A stretch of DNA of 57,719 nt from a virus: IMG/VR virus record IMGVR_UViG_3300042922_000732, positions 1 to 57,719 of that record, one strand, 5' to 3'. The notes under the pieces are model-generated. The model was not told the DNA's origin, did no database searches, and worked only from the letters and a program-made list of their open reading frames with translations. This document shows, in pieces, positions 25,775 to 33,898 of the stretch. The stretch's first letter is position 1; each line of letters begins with the position of its first letter. The position numbers and the translations under genes were made by a program.

Positions 25775-27208
25775 TTATTTAGTAACATTACCTGTTCCAT
25801 AAACTCTTTTAATAACATCAACGTACTTAGCACTCCATTTCCAAAAGAATTCATCACTTTCAGCAGTTGCTTGTAGCTCCTTATCAACTTCTACTGTAAA
25901 GTCTGCAGCTATTACACCTGCTTTATAAAGAGTTTCAAAATATTGTTTTAAGGAACACAATATTAATGTTCTTCCAGTATCATCATTAGGTGTTTTACCA
26001 TTGAAATCTTTCCTTTTAAGGGCTGTGTCACCATCAACTGCATTCATAAACTTGATTGCTCTTATAGTTCCAAATACATCGGTTTTCTCATCTGTATAAT
26101 TTTTAAATGTATTAACATCATCAACAACTATTACATCATCAGCATCTTTTGCTAAAACTAACGTTCCTGCCTTTAATGTTGCTGCAATATCAGTTTTTGA
26201 AAGTCTTGGCTGTATATCATCGAAAATAGTAACTGCATTACATATACTATCTTTTAATCCTGCACCTGTTGCTAATGCTGCTATATATACTGCCACTTCT
26301 GCACTAGAATATGAAATACCATCATAAGTAGCATTTGGAGCAAATACATTAACTACATCTTCATGATTAAGTTCTTTACTTTTTGAATTTGCTTGATCCA
26401 ATGTATCATTACTTTGTCCACCCACAAATGCAATTATATTAATTCCTTCATTCTTATTTTTAATTACCCAAGCTTTTATACTAGCTTGAAGCGATTGGTC
26501 TGTTACTCCATCTAATACGAAGCCATCCATACCATATCCCTCAAATACACTCATTGCATCTAAGTAATGTTGATTAGTTATGCCAGCTGTTCCATCATTT
26601 CCTCCAGATAATTTTTGATTTGTTATAGTAGTTAATGTACCTGAAGCCGTTCCTACTTTACTAGCAATCAAATATTCATTTTCTACATTAGAATTGATTG
26701 CAGCAATAACATCATCAACTGATCCACTCAATGCACTCATAGAAAATAACTGAACAGTCCCCTCAAATAACATAAAATCTATCTTGCTTGAATCTGCTAA
26801 ATTAGTTCTAATTGTTACATTAAAATCTCTTACTGTTGGATATTTAGTTTCTAATTTTATTGCATCTGCAGCTGCAGTATTTTTAAGAATTGTAGTAGCA
26901 GTCTTTTGTGTACCATCAGCTAATCTATAAAATAGCACTGCTTTAGGTTGTCCAAGTAAAGCTAATCTTCCCAATTTATATGCTGTATAGTTTGGATCTT
27001 CACCAAATGTCTTTTTCAGTGTATTTTCTGAGGTTGAAGTTACTGTTATTCTAGTAACAGTATTAACTGGCCCCCAATTAGCTTTAACTGGCATAGCTAA
27101 AATACCGTGAATACCTGTTCCTATTCTTTCTTGAGCTATATTTTTAAATCTGTTATACCATCCTGGTATCGTTGGCCTGTTTTTTTCATCCCAATTGCCT
27201 GTAGCCAT
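25775..27208 (-). CDS. xkdK: Contractile tail sheath protein XkdK
   Basis: A 477-residue protein. The start MATGNWDEKNRPTIPGWYNR followed by FKNIAQERIGTGIHGILAMP, the central TSSTAEV-like domain and the C-terminal TLILCSLKQYFETLYKAGVI and FFWKWSAKYVDVIKRVYGTG match PBSX-type sheath proteins. Its presence shows that the phage has a contractile tail. Confidence 0.92.
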   Translation of the reverse strand: MATGNWDEKNRPTIPGWYNRFKNIAQERIGTGIHGILAMPVKANWGPVNTVTRITVTSTSENTLKKTFGEDPNYTAYKLGRLALLGQPKAVLFYRLADGTQKTATTILKNTAAADAIKLETKYPTVRDFNVTIRTNLADSSKIDFMLFEGTVQLFSMSALSGSVDDVIAAINSNVENEYLIASKVGTASGTLTTITNQKLSGGNDGTAGITNQHYLDAMSVFEGYGMDGFVLDGVTDQSLQASIKAWVIKNKNEGINIIAFVGGQSNDTLDQANSKSKELNHEDVVNVFAPNATYDGISYSSAEVAVYIAALATGAGLKDSICNAVTIFDDIQPRLSKTDIAATLKAGTLVLAKDADDVIVVDDVNTFKNYTDEKTDVFGTIRAIKFMNAVDGDTALKRKDFNGKTPNDDTGRTLILCSLKQYFETLYKAGVIAADFTVEVDKELQATAESDEFFWKWSAKYVDVIKRVYGTGNVTK

Positions 27209-27525
27209 TATTTAACCCTCTTTTCTAAAAAATTTTTAACTATCTCTTGAAATTCTTCCTTTGTGAGTTCAGTTTTTTCACAATTAAATAAAGCACCTGC
27301 AACTACTTCTTTTCTGTAGCCAAGTGCCTCTGCGCTTTCTATAAAATCATTAATTGGATAAGTTATTTCTTCAATTGATTTATTTGGTTCAGCCACTATA
27401 TTTTCCTCCTGTTTTGCATTATTATCCTCAATGTTTGCTGAATCAGCAGTATTATTATCTTTTTCATTAGCTGCTATTGCCTCATTTACGATGTTTTTAG
27501 TAGTTTGTTCATCAACATCATCCAT
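27208..27525 (-). CDS. Small acidic protein between tail terminator and sheath
   Basis: A 105-residue protein with a disordered Asn/Glu/Asp-rich N-terminal half and a helical C-terminal domain (INDFIESAEALGYRKEVVAG, ALFNCEKTELTKEEFQEIVK). It overlaps the sheath start by one base. Small proteins of this kind occupy the same place in related clostridial phages. Function unknown, possibly a sheath-assembly factor. Confidence 0.6.
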   Translation of the reverse strand: MDDVDEQTTKNIVNEAIAANEKDNNTADSANIEDNNAKQEENIVAEPNKSIEEITYPINDFIESAEALGYRKEVVAGALFNCEKTELTKEEFQEIVKNFLEKRVK

Positions 27526-27531
27526 CTTTTA

Positions 27532-28362
27532 TCACTCCTCATTTAATGTTCCTCTGCTATGAATTTTTTCAATAGCAGGACCATTATTAATTTGAATCAT
27601 CTTTCTTCTAGAGAATTTAACTGTTAACTGCCCTTTAGAGAGCATATCAGCTTCTCTATCTTCATCTATACTTTCTATAGTAAGATAACGCTTATCTGCT
27701 AAATTTAAAGGGATTTTTAGATCAGAAATAAGCCTATTTTCTATATCATCTAACAAATTATTTATTTCATTTTTACTATTACTAGCAATATGACATATTA
27801 TAGTTTTACTTTCTTTTATTAGAGCATTATTTTCTCTATCTTTACTTTGACTTTTCACTCTCCATAGAATACTTGGAACTTCAAAATTCTTTTTCCAGGT
27901 ATTAAGATATACTTTGGAACTAGCAATAGTTTTAGTATATTCACTTAAAGCTTCAAGCCATGTATCAGTATTAACTTCCTCTTCTTCATGTAATGCAATA
28001 ACAGTAAATTTTAAACCTCTAGCTATAGCTTGCCAATCTTCATCAACAATATCTTGACCAATAGCTCCACCAAATACACAGGTAAATGTTTCGTTTGTTT
28101 TTGAATCTGTTAAAACCTGCATATCTAATGCTTTAATAACATTCTCAGCTAATAAATCTAAGTTTTTGAAAGTAAATCTATTTTCATATAACCATACTTC
28201 TATAGTTCTTTTAAATCCAATTACTTCTCCATTATCAGTATCATCCCCTTGAACAATTACTGCATAAGGCTTAGGAGTATCTTTATCAGGTGCATTAGGT
28301 TCATAACAGTTTCCTATTCCTGTTACCGTATTTATTATTTTTTCTCTTATACCAGATCTCAT
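27532..28362 (-). CDS. Tail terminator/completion protein, apparent two-domain fusion
   Basis: A 276-residue protein. Residues 1-130 (REKIINTVTGIGNCYEPNAP, PYAVIVQGDDTDNGEVIGFK, RTIEVWLYENRFTFKNLDLL) look like a DUF3168-type tail terminator. Residues 130-250 (DTWLEALSEYTKTIASSKVY, VPSILWRVKSQSKDRENNAL, KRYLTIESIDEDREADMLSK) resemble a second tail-completion domain of the YqbJ kind. In many phages these would be two genes. The stop of the preceding gene overlaps its start by 4 bp. Confidence 0.65.
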   Translation of the reverse strand: MRSGIREKIINTVTGIGNCYEPNAPDKDTPKPYAVIVQGDDTDNGEVIGFKRTIEVWLYENRFTFKNLDLLAENVIKALDMQVLTDSKTNETFTCVFGGAIGQDIVDEDWQAIARGLKFTVIALHEEEEVNTDTWLEALSEYTKTIASSKVYLNTWKKNFEVPSILWRVKSQSKDRENNALIKESKTIICHIASNSKNEINNLLDDIENRLISDLKIPLNLADKRYLTIESIDEDREADMLSKGQLTVKFSRRKMIQINNGPAIEKIHSRGTLNEE

Positions 28363-28790
28363 AATTTATCCTCCCAATATTGAATTAATTTATTTACAAT
28401 AACACTCTTATTATTATTTAAAGTATCATGTAAAATTGGCATAGGTTTTATACCTTTTACACTTCTAGCAAAGTGCCTATTGCCTTCAGTATCAACCCAA
28501 CTTAATATCTTTTTATTAACTGGAAGTATAATCTTATGAGCTGGACCATAAATACCAGTACCATTTTCTAACCATTCTCCATATTCAACACCATGAGCTA
28601 GATACAAATTATATTCATGGCTACCACCATCAACACCACCATTTATAAGATTTCTTGCATGTGAGCTTCTATCTTTCCAATATGCTTTAGTCTTAGCTTC
28701 ATTTACTAATGGTGGCATTATTCCAAATTGAATTATCATAGGCATTCCAGCTATTTTTATATCAATAAAATCCATAACTTTAAAACCCAT
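28359..28790 (-). CDS. Head-tail joining protein, HK97 gp10/XkdI-like
   Basis: A 143-residue protein with the gp10-family patterns: KAYWKDRSSHARNLINGGVD, LYLAHGVEYGEWLENGTGIY and KGIKPMPILHDTLNNNKSVI. Start at 28790 is used because AAAGGA lies 9 nt upstream and because the coding homology begins there. The longer frame to 28886 overlaps the gene before it and has no homology. It is part of the tail completion set. Confidence 0.75.
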   Translation of the reverse strand: MGFKVMDFIDIKIAGMPMIIQFGIMPPLVNEAKTKAYWKDRSSHARNLINGGVDGGSHEYNLYLAHGVEYGEWLENGTGIYGPAHKIILPVNKKILSWVDTEGNRHFARSVKGIKPMPILHDTLNNNKSVIVNKLIQYWEDKL

Positions 28791-28791
28791 A

Positions 28792-29178
28792 TTAATCAAT
28801 CCTTTCAAGATCGCAAAGATACCCACAAATAATTCCTTCAACTTTTTGTGGGTATACTGCTTTAATCTCAAATTTTTCTTTATCATTTTTAAACTTAATT
28901 GATTCCTTTGGACTTACTTCTAATTTAGCATCTTTATCTGCTAGCATTTTATATCTATTGGTTACATATGATGTCCCTTTGGTATCTGAATTGACATTAA
29001 TCTGTGTACTATCATCATTCAAATAAATTAGAACTGTAATTGTTCTATTATCAGTACTTGGTTCAAATGCTCCATCAACTTCTTCCAAAGTAATCTGAGT
29101 AAATGATATTTCTGTTGGATTTACTGATATAGCCTTATTAATAGTTCTTATAACCTTTTGAGAACTTAATCTACTCAT
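28792..29178 (-). CDS. Head-tail connector, XkdH/YqbH-like (DUF3599)
   Basis: A 128-residue beta-rich protein: KAISVNPTEISFTQITLEEV, TVLIYLNDDSTQINVNSDTK, GTSYVTNRYKMLADKDAKLE. The pattern agrees with DUF3599 neck proteins. It overlaps the gene on each side by a few bases, so it is translated from the same polycistronic message. Confidence 0.65.
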   Translation of the reverse strand: MSRLSSQKVIRTINKAISVNPTEISFTQITLEEVDGAFEPSTDNRTITVLIYLNDDSTQINVNSDTKGTSYVTNRYKMLADKDAKLEVSPKESIKFKNDKEKFEIKAVYPQKVEGIICGYLCDLERID

Positions 29179-29492
29179 ATTTCATCAGCTCTTCCCATCA
29201 TACTTTTATATCCTGTTGTTAGTTTTGTAGGATTCAATGCTGCCTGTTCTGCATCATAATCAGCTTTATATATAGCAGCTAAGTTATTCCAATAGTCTTT
29301 ATTACTCGACTTTACTTCGATAGAACCAACTTTTATCTGATCATCTGAGGCTGCTTTAAGTAAGCAACCTCTCCAGCTGGCTTTGCTAACACTATTACCA
29401 TTAACTAAAAGTAAATTATGAAGATCTGCATCATCAAAATATGGATATTCTTTTTCCTGAAGATTAAGTTTTAATTGTTCTATTGGGTCCAT
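29175..29492 (-). CDS. Head-tail adaptor protein (gp6/YqbG-like)
   Basis: A 105-residue helical protein: DPIEQLKLNLQEKEYPYFDD, ADLHNLLLVNGNSVSKASWR, then NKDYWNNLAAIYKADYDAEQ. This helical-bundle pattern is that of phage head-tail adaptors. The ATG at 29492 follows GGAGG by 9 nt and lies just after the preceding stop; the longer frame is rejected. Confidence 0.65.
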   Translation of the reverse strand: MDPIEQLKLNLQEKEYPYFDDADLHNLLLVNGNSVSKASWRGCLLKAASDDQIKVGSIEVKSSNKDYWNNLAAIYKADYDAEQAALNPTKLTTGYKSMMGRADEI

Positions 29493-29493
29493 A

Positions 29494-29766
29494 TTATTGA
29501 CCTCCATTTCCTCCATCACCTTCGCCTTCTTTTTGGCCTGTTCCTGGATCAACTGGTGGCTGACTATCTTCTGTATTTTCTTTTGGAATATCTATCTTAG
29601 CAAACGCTTTTAATTCATCAACATCAGATTTTTTTACCTGAAATTCATCTCCATTATTTAAAAATTTTCCACCATATTTTATGAATTGTTTAGCTGTTGC
29701 ATTGTAAGTTGTTTCTTCAACTTTCTCTATATTTTCAGTATTTGTTGTATTATTCTTACCTGCCAT
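29494..29766 (-). CDS. Small structural-region protein with a Gly-rich tail
   Basis: A 90-residue protein. The middle (TAKQFIKYGGKFLNNGDEFQ, VKKSDVDELKAFAKID) resembles short domains near phage head genes, while the end is low-complexity (PGTGQKEGEGDGGNGGQ). It lies between the major capsid gene and the adaptor. Function unknown; possibly a capsid decoration or head-completion protein. Confidence 0.55.
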   Translation of the reverse strand: MAGKNNTTNTENIEKVEETTYNATAKQFIKYGGKFLNNGDEFQVKKSDVDELKAFAKIDIPKENTEDSQPPVDPGTGQKEGEGDGGNGGQ

Positions 29767-29801
29767 AATTTAATTCATCCTCCATATCTAATATAAAATT
29801 A

Positions 29802-29828
29802 AAAGAGCAGCTTAAAAGACTGCTCTTT
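29802..29828 (-). terminator. Terminator-like hairpin after the capsid gene
   Basis: AAAGAGCAG pairs with CTGCTCTTT around a 9-nt loop, 1 bp from the capsid stop codon. A T-run follows on the minus strand. It would lower expression of genes after the capsid unless read through. Confidence 0.6.
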
Positions 29829-29829
29829 A

Positions 29830-30885
29830 TTAACCTACTGTAGCAAAAAAGACTTCATCAGCTCTATCAAAACTTACGATAGGCATTACAGAAACCTTAG
29901 TATCAACTGTAACTGGGTCCCATTTAGTATTGGTTGTAACTGCAATACCAGGTTCAATAACTGTAGTATCTAATTTGCTACTTCCATGCGTTAAATCAAA
30001 TTCTTCTGGTGTAGTACCATATACAGTTTCTCCTAATGTTGCTCCACTCATTAATGTAACTTTACAATCATCATAGTAAGCAACAGGATCTGCACCTTCG
30101 TATGGATAATAAGTTGTGTCTTCTAGGAATATAACAGTTAAATTCATTCTTTCTTTAGCAAATTGTAGAAAATCAGATTGAGAAACTATTCTCAAAGTAT
30201 TAACATTACTATTTCTAATGTCATCTTTAATTGCTGTGTTAACTAAAAATGTTTCATCAAATGTTTTTTCTGTCATTAACATAATATTAGGTTTAGGGCA
30301 ATTATCATCTGTCATTATCTTTTGAAACTTTTTTACATCTCCTACGATATCTGCAGTTGGATCAGTCCATTTGTCTGAACCTGTTAATATAACTTTATGG
30401 TTAGCTGGTACACCGTAATCAACAACAACATTTCCATCTGTAGGATCACTTGAATAAATAATTCTACCTGTTTGAATTACTTGTGCTCTCATTTTCTTAG
30501 CAATTATTGCTGCACCTTTTATAAGATTTGCTTGACCATCATACACTTGATCAAGAACAGCATTAACAATATTTTCATTGTTACTATTCATAGCATTTAT
30601 TACTTCTCTTCTTGTTGTTTCATCAATTCCAACTGATTCTTTAAAGAATGGAATTTCTGTTGTTTTAACTTCAACTTTTGCATTTAATGATCTCATTTTA
30701 GCAGCCACATCAAATGTTGATTGCCTTAATGCAACAGCTTTCTTTTTAGCACCTTTTGCATTCTCTAATTTAGTTCCAAGAACTTTTCTATTAGGGAAAA
30801 GCGTTTGATCTATTGTATCTTCATCAGGTAATTCTTTAACATATAAAGCAATATTTTTTGAATTGATATAATCTTGTAATTTCAT
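29830..30885 (-). CDS. Major capsid protein (phage capsid E family)
   Basis: A 351-residue protein: MKLQDYINSKNIALYVKELP, QTLFPNRKVLGTKLENAKGA, KTTEIPFFKESVGIDETTRR and the end MPIVSFDRADEVFFATVG fit the Phage_cap_E family (lambda gpE-like). The start at 30885 has GGAGG 6 nt upstream. The family usually works with a decoration protein and a scaffold, both of which are found next to it here. Confidence 0.85.
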   Translation of the reverse strand: MKLQDYINSKNIALYVKELPDEDTIDQTLFPNRKVLGTKLENAKGAKKKAVALRQSTFDVAAKMRSLNAKVEVKTTEIPFFKESVGIDETTRREVINAMNSNNENIVNAVLDQVYDGQANLIKGAAIIAKKMRAQVIQTGRIIYSSDPTDGNVVVDYGVPANHKVILTGSDKWTDPTADIVGDVKKFQKIMTDDNCPKPNIMLMTEKTFDETFLVNTAIKDDIRNSNVNTLRIVSQSDFLQFAKERMNLTVIFLEDTTYYPYEGADPVAYYDDCKVTLMSGATLGETVYGTTPEEFDLTHGSSKLDTTVIEPGIAVTTNTKWDPVTVDTKVSVMPIVSFDRADEVFFATVG

Positions 30886-30895
30886 AATTATCCTC

Positions 30896-31282
30896 CTAAG
30901 CTCCAAATATTATTTGTTTTAATGCTGTTTTTTCTATTGCAGCATTTGTTTTGTCGAATTTAATTTGTGACTCATAAAGCACTCCATGCACAATTGTTGG
31001 TACAATTTCAGTAGCATTACCTGGAATTGAATCTGCTGACATAGAATTTTTAAAACTTATATCCTGATATACAACTCCATATGCATCACTTGAAGTGGAT
31101 GTTGTTGTTACTGGTTTACCAGCAATAGTTAATAAATTTCCTGCTTCTAATACCTCATCACTGTTTAATAGACTAGCTACATCTGACTTTTTTACATTGA
31201 TAGGCAATGAAATAAAATGATCTCCTGCTATTAATCTTAATTTCTTTTGCCCACCTATAATTTCATATGAACTTTGATGCAT
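30896..31282 (-). CDS. Head decoration protein-like
   Basis: A 128-residue protein: LRLIAGDHFISLPINVKKSD, EAGNLLTIAGKPVTTTSTSS, AYGVVYQDISFKNSMSADSI, and VPTIVHGVLYESQIKFDKTN. A beta-rich pattern like capsid decoration proteins (lambda gpD analogues) paired with capsid E. It lies directly upstream of the capsid gene with a strong AAGGAGG site. Confidence 0.6.
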   Translation of the reverse strand: MHQSSYEIIGGQKKLRLIAGDHFISLPINVKKSDVASLLNSDEVLEAGNLLTIAGKPVTTTSTSSDAYGVVYQDISFKNSMSADSIPGNATEIVPTIVHGVLYESQIKFDKTNAAIEKTALKQIIFGA

Positions 31283-31303
31283 TCTGCATTCCTCCTTAAT
31301 TTA

Positions 31304-31918
31304 TTATTTAGCAAAATCTAAGATATTCTTAGTTTTACTTGCTTCTGCACGTTGTTTCCCAAGTTTACTAGCTATATTTTCATTATTACTTGTATTTTTT
31401 GTGTTATCACCTCCTCCAGTATCAAACCCTGATGTTCCATTAATAACTTTTTCAAATAGATAATCATGTGATTTTTGTAATGGTTCTATCTGCTCTTTTA
31501 GTCCAATGATATTTTCACCATCAACTTTAATATTTTCTAAATTTAATTTAGCAAGAATTAAATCCTTATCTTTAACATTGTAATATCCTAAAGCTTTTCC
31601 TAAAGCATTATTAAATGCAATCTCATTAAGTTTCTTCTCAAAATTCTCTCTATCAGTTTTATTAGCTTTCGTTAAAGTATCAATTTCTTTCGTAAGAGTT
31701 TCATTATCTTTAACTTTAGATTGAATGTCTATTATATCCTTATCTCTTTTGTCTATGTCTTTCTTTTGCTGATCAATTGTAGCCTGAGCTGTTTCATAAT
31801 CTTTCTTAGGCACATGCTCAGCACTATTTACTAAATTTATACTTTCATATTCCTTCTTTTTGTCATCTGGCAAAGCATTGTAAGCCTGTTCACCTATGAT
31901 TTCTTTTAATTTTGGCAT
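31304..31918 (-). CDS. Capsid scaffolding protein (GP20/DUF4355 type)
   Basis: A 204-residue protein with a long coiled coil (about 30-115: AQATIDQQKKDIDKRDKDII, KEIDTLTKANKTDRENFEKK), the small conserved NNALGKALGYYNVKDKDLIL, and a disordered C-terminal tail rich in Asn/Thr. This is the usual build of scaffolds that shape the prohead and are removed later. It begins with PKLKEIIGEQAYNALPDDKK, a typical start for GP20. Confidence 0.8.
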   Translation of the reverse strand: MPKLKEIIGEQAYNALPDDKKKEYESINLVNSAEHVPKKDYETAQATIDQQKKDIDKRDKDIIDIQSKVKDNETLTKEIDTLTKANKTDRENFEKKLNEIAFNNALGKALGYYNVKDKDLILAKLNLENIKVDGENIIGLKEQIEPLQKSHDYLFEKVINGTSGFDTGGGDNTKNTSNNENIASKLGKQRAEASKTKNILDFAK

Positions 31919-32115
31919 TTTTTATTACCTTCCCTCCTATTTTTTTGTATAATAAAAAGCCTTAATTTCTTAAGACTCCTATTTACTGAAATATTATATA
32001 AAAATAAGTCTTATAGTAGCTACTGAACATCCACACCTCTTACGATATTCCTATTCACTTTAGATTTATAAGGCTTACTTTAAACAAATTTTTATATTTC
32101 TTATATGATTAATCT

Positions 32116-32433
32116 TTACTTTACCTGGTATCTCCATGAATATTCTCCCTTCATTAACAATTGCATAGCCTTCTTATGAAGTTCAATATCTTCATCTAAT
32201 GCTTTATCTAATGTGGATCTGATACCATAAGTTAATTTATTTGATGATAATGCTAATTTTAAACTTTTGATATTCCTCTCCAGTTTCCTGGTTAAATTAT
32301 TATCTAATCTAACAATATATTTTGTTTTACAGTGAGGACATTTAAAATAGGTTTCTGTAATCATAGCTCCTAAATATTCAGTTTTATGTTTTAATTCAAA
32401 TCCTTTACTGCATTCTTCGCATATTACATCCAT
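32116..32433 (-). CDS. Zinc-finger protein of the head region
   Basis: A 105-residue protein with a C-x2-C ... C-x2-C zinc ribbon (CEECSKGFELKH, then YFKCPHCKTKYIV, residues 4-38) and a helical C-terminal part (LERNIKSLKLALSSNKLTYG). Related small proteins accompany the scaffold genes of other clostridial phages. It overlaps the XkdN paralogue upstream by 29 bp in another frame. Function unknown. Confidence 0.6.
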   Translation of the reverse strand: MDVICEECSKGFELKHKTEYLGAMITETYFKCPHCKTKYIVRLDNNLTRKLERNIKSLKLALSSNKLTYGIRSTLDKALDEDIELHKKAMQLLMKGEYSWRYQVK

Positions 32434-32800
32434 TCATACCCCTCCAATTTGCAAAACTAAACATGTTTCTTAATGTTAGTTCTAATATTTTATTTGCCAA
32501 TAATGACATCTCTCCAGCAAGTAGCACCATAGATACTATTTTTCTAGCATCGTTTATATTATAATTTTCCAACAATTTCTTATCATCCCACTTAAAGTTT
32601 ATTGTTGATGAAATTATTAGTTCAGCTCCAAAGTCAGAAATATTAATATTTTTATATATTAAATTTAATGTTATGATCATTAATTCTTTATAACTGAGAG
32701 CTTTCAACTTAATAGGTATGTTTAATCTATGAATTATTACTGTAGTTGTTGAATCTCTAGTTTTAAATAGAAATTTCATTCTATTTAATATATTAATCAT
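32405..32800 (-). CDS. Second XkdN-like tail chaperone (paralogue)
   Basis: A 131-residue protein with the same pattern as the TAC at 24828: IHRLNIPIKLKALSYKELMI (compare IPRLGIEIELKGLTEKEISR), AELIISSTINFKWDDKKLLE and MVLLAGEMSLLANKILELTL. It stands about 7 kb away from the tail-chaperone position, amid the head genes next to a resolvase. It may be a duplicated copy with a new role or a decaying remnant; the last 20 residues (NMFSFANWRGMNGCNMRRMQ) differ and overlap the zinc-finger gene. GGAGG precedes the ATG. Confidence 0.65.
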   Translation of the reverse strand: MINILNRMKFLFKTRDSTTTVIIHRLNIPIKLKALSYKELMIITLNLIYKNINISDFGAELIISSTINFKWDDKKLLENYNINDARKIVSMVLLAGEMSLLANKILELTLRNMFSFANWRGMNGCNMRRMQ

Positions 32801-32828
32801 AAATAGACCTCCTGTTTTTCTCTATAAT

Positions 32829-32858
32829 AAAAGCACCTACTTTAAAGTAAGTGCTTTT
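32829..32858 (-). terminator. Hairpin after the head-region resolvase gene
   Basis: AAAAGCAC(C)TACTTTAAAGTA(A)GTGCTTTT, nearly perfect, 3 bp from the resolvase stop. With the hairpin at 33711 it encloses the resolvase gene and its upstream repeats. Confidence 0.65.
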
Positions 32859-32860
32859 CA

Positions 32861-33514
32861 TCATTTAGAATTTTCATATCTTTTAACTAAATTATAAAAA
32901 CTATTTCTTTTTAATCCCATGAACTCCATGGCTTTTACTCCAGTTATTTCTCCACTTTTCCATTTTGAATATCCTTCTTCCCAATTAACCGGATATTCAA
33001 TTGATGGCCTACCAATATAGTTTTCTGTCTTAGATGATATTTTTTTCCCATTCTCTCCAACTTTCATAGCTGCTATTCCTTCAGCTTGTCTTTGCCTTAT
33101 TTTAATTCTTTCTTTTTCTGCCATATATGATAATAATTCAAAAACAATATTTGCTATTAAAGTTTTCTCTAAATCAGTTTTACCAACAGTATTTAGAATA
33201 GGTGTATCAATCACTACAATTTCTATTCCTCTTTTTTGAAGGTCTTGCCATTCTTCTTTTATCATTAGCATATCTCTTCCAAGTCTATCAAGTTCCTTAA
33301 TTATTAAGGTATCGCCTTCTCTGAGGAAAGTTTCTTTCAATGCTATGTATACCTCTCTATTGAAGTTCTTTCCTGATTTTTTCTCTTGAAAGATATCTCT
33401 TTCTTTATCTATATTTATATTATTTTCTTTACAATATGATGAAATGGCTTCTAATTGTCGCTCTAAACTTTGATCTCTTGTTGATACTCTGGCATAAGCA
33501 TAAGTTTTTTTCAT
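32861..33514 (-). CDS. Serine resolvase/invertase inserted in the head module
   Basis: A 217-residue small serine recombinase. The catalytic Ser is in YAYARVSTRDQ (residue 11), with KELDRLGRDM (about residue 70) and the E-helix (LIANIVFELLSYMAEKERIK). The C-terminal HTH is short (GEITGVKAMEFMGLKRNSFY). Start at 33514. Repeats of TTTTATAAACA lie just upstream and again at 37193-37308. These are good candidates for its binding sites. A resolvase between capsid and minor-head genes is unusual. Confidence 0.8.
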   Translation of the reverse strand: MKKTYAYARVSTRDQSLERQLEAISSYCKENNINIDKERDIFQEKKSGKNFNREVYIALKETFLREGDTLIIKELDRLGRDMLMIKEEWQDLQKRGIEIVVIDTPILNTVGKTDLEKTLIANIVFELLSYMAEKERIKIRQRQAEGIAAMKVGENGKKISSKTENYIGRPSIEYPVNWEEGYSKWKSGEITGVKAMEFMGLKRNSFYNLVKRYENSK

Positions 33515-33563
33515 TATAAACACCTCTAAAATTAAAATTTACTCTTAACTATAACTAAATTAT

Positions 33564-33704
33564 AACTTTAGTGTTTATAATTGTCAATGATATTTTATAA
33601 ACATTTATAAAACATTTTTTATAGTTTTATAAACACATTATCATTTTAATTTTAATAGATTTTTATATATTTATAATCCTATACTTTTATAAACAGAGAT
33701 TTTA
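33564..33704. repeat. Cluster A of TTTTATAAACA repeats (possible resolvase sites)
   Basis: Between the resolvase gene and the next gene the motif TTTTATAAACA occurs three times on the plus strand, with a diverged copy ATTTATAAAACA and an inverted copy TGTTTATAA near 33572. A similar cluster lies at 37193-37308. Their place upstream of the recombinase fits a res/inversion site or autoregulatory operator. Confidence 0.5.
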
Positions 33705-33710
33705 GGCATA

Positions 33711-33754
33711 ATAAAAGCACTTACTTAAATTTTAGCCAAGTAAATGCTTTTATT
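33711..33754 (-). terminator. Hairpin between the 47-residue gene and resolvase cassette
   Basis: ATAAAAGCA..TTACTT pairs with AAGTAA..TGCTTTTAT around a loop of about 11 nt. It overlaps the stop of the 47-residue gene. Confidence 0.6.
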
Positions 33755-33893
33755 CTAACACTTCATGTGTCGCTGACATAAATGCCTCATATTCTTCTTT
33801 AGCCCATTGAGGTGCATCTTCCTTTATATTTAATCCATCATCAGTATAATATCCATATCCTTCAATCAAAAACTTTGGTTCAACTTGATCCAT
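33750..33893 (-). CDS. Small conserved phage head-region protein
   Basis: A 47-residue acidic protein: MDQVEPKFLIEGYGYYTDDG, then a helix DAPQWAKEEYEAFMSATHEV. It starts 5 bp after the minor head gene stop, so it is probably translated with it. Short proteins of this form follow minor-head genes in other Firmicutes phages. Function unknown. Confidence 0.6.
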   Translation of the reverse strand: MDQVEPKFLIEGYGYYTDDGLNIKEDAPQWAKEEYEAFMSATHEVLE

Positions 33894-33898
33894 ACTTA

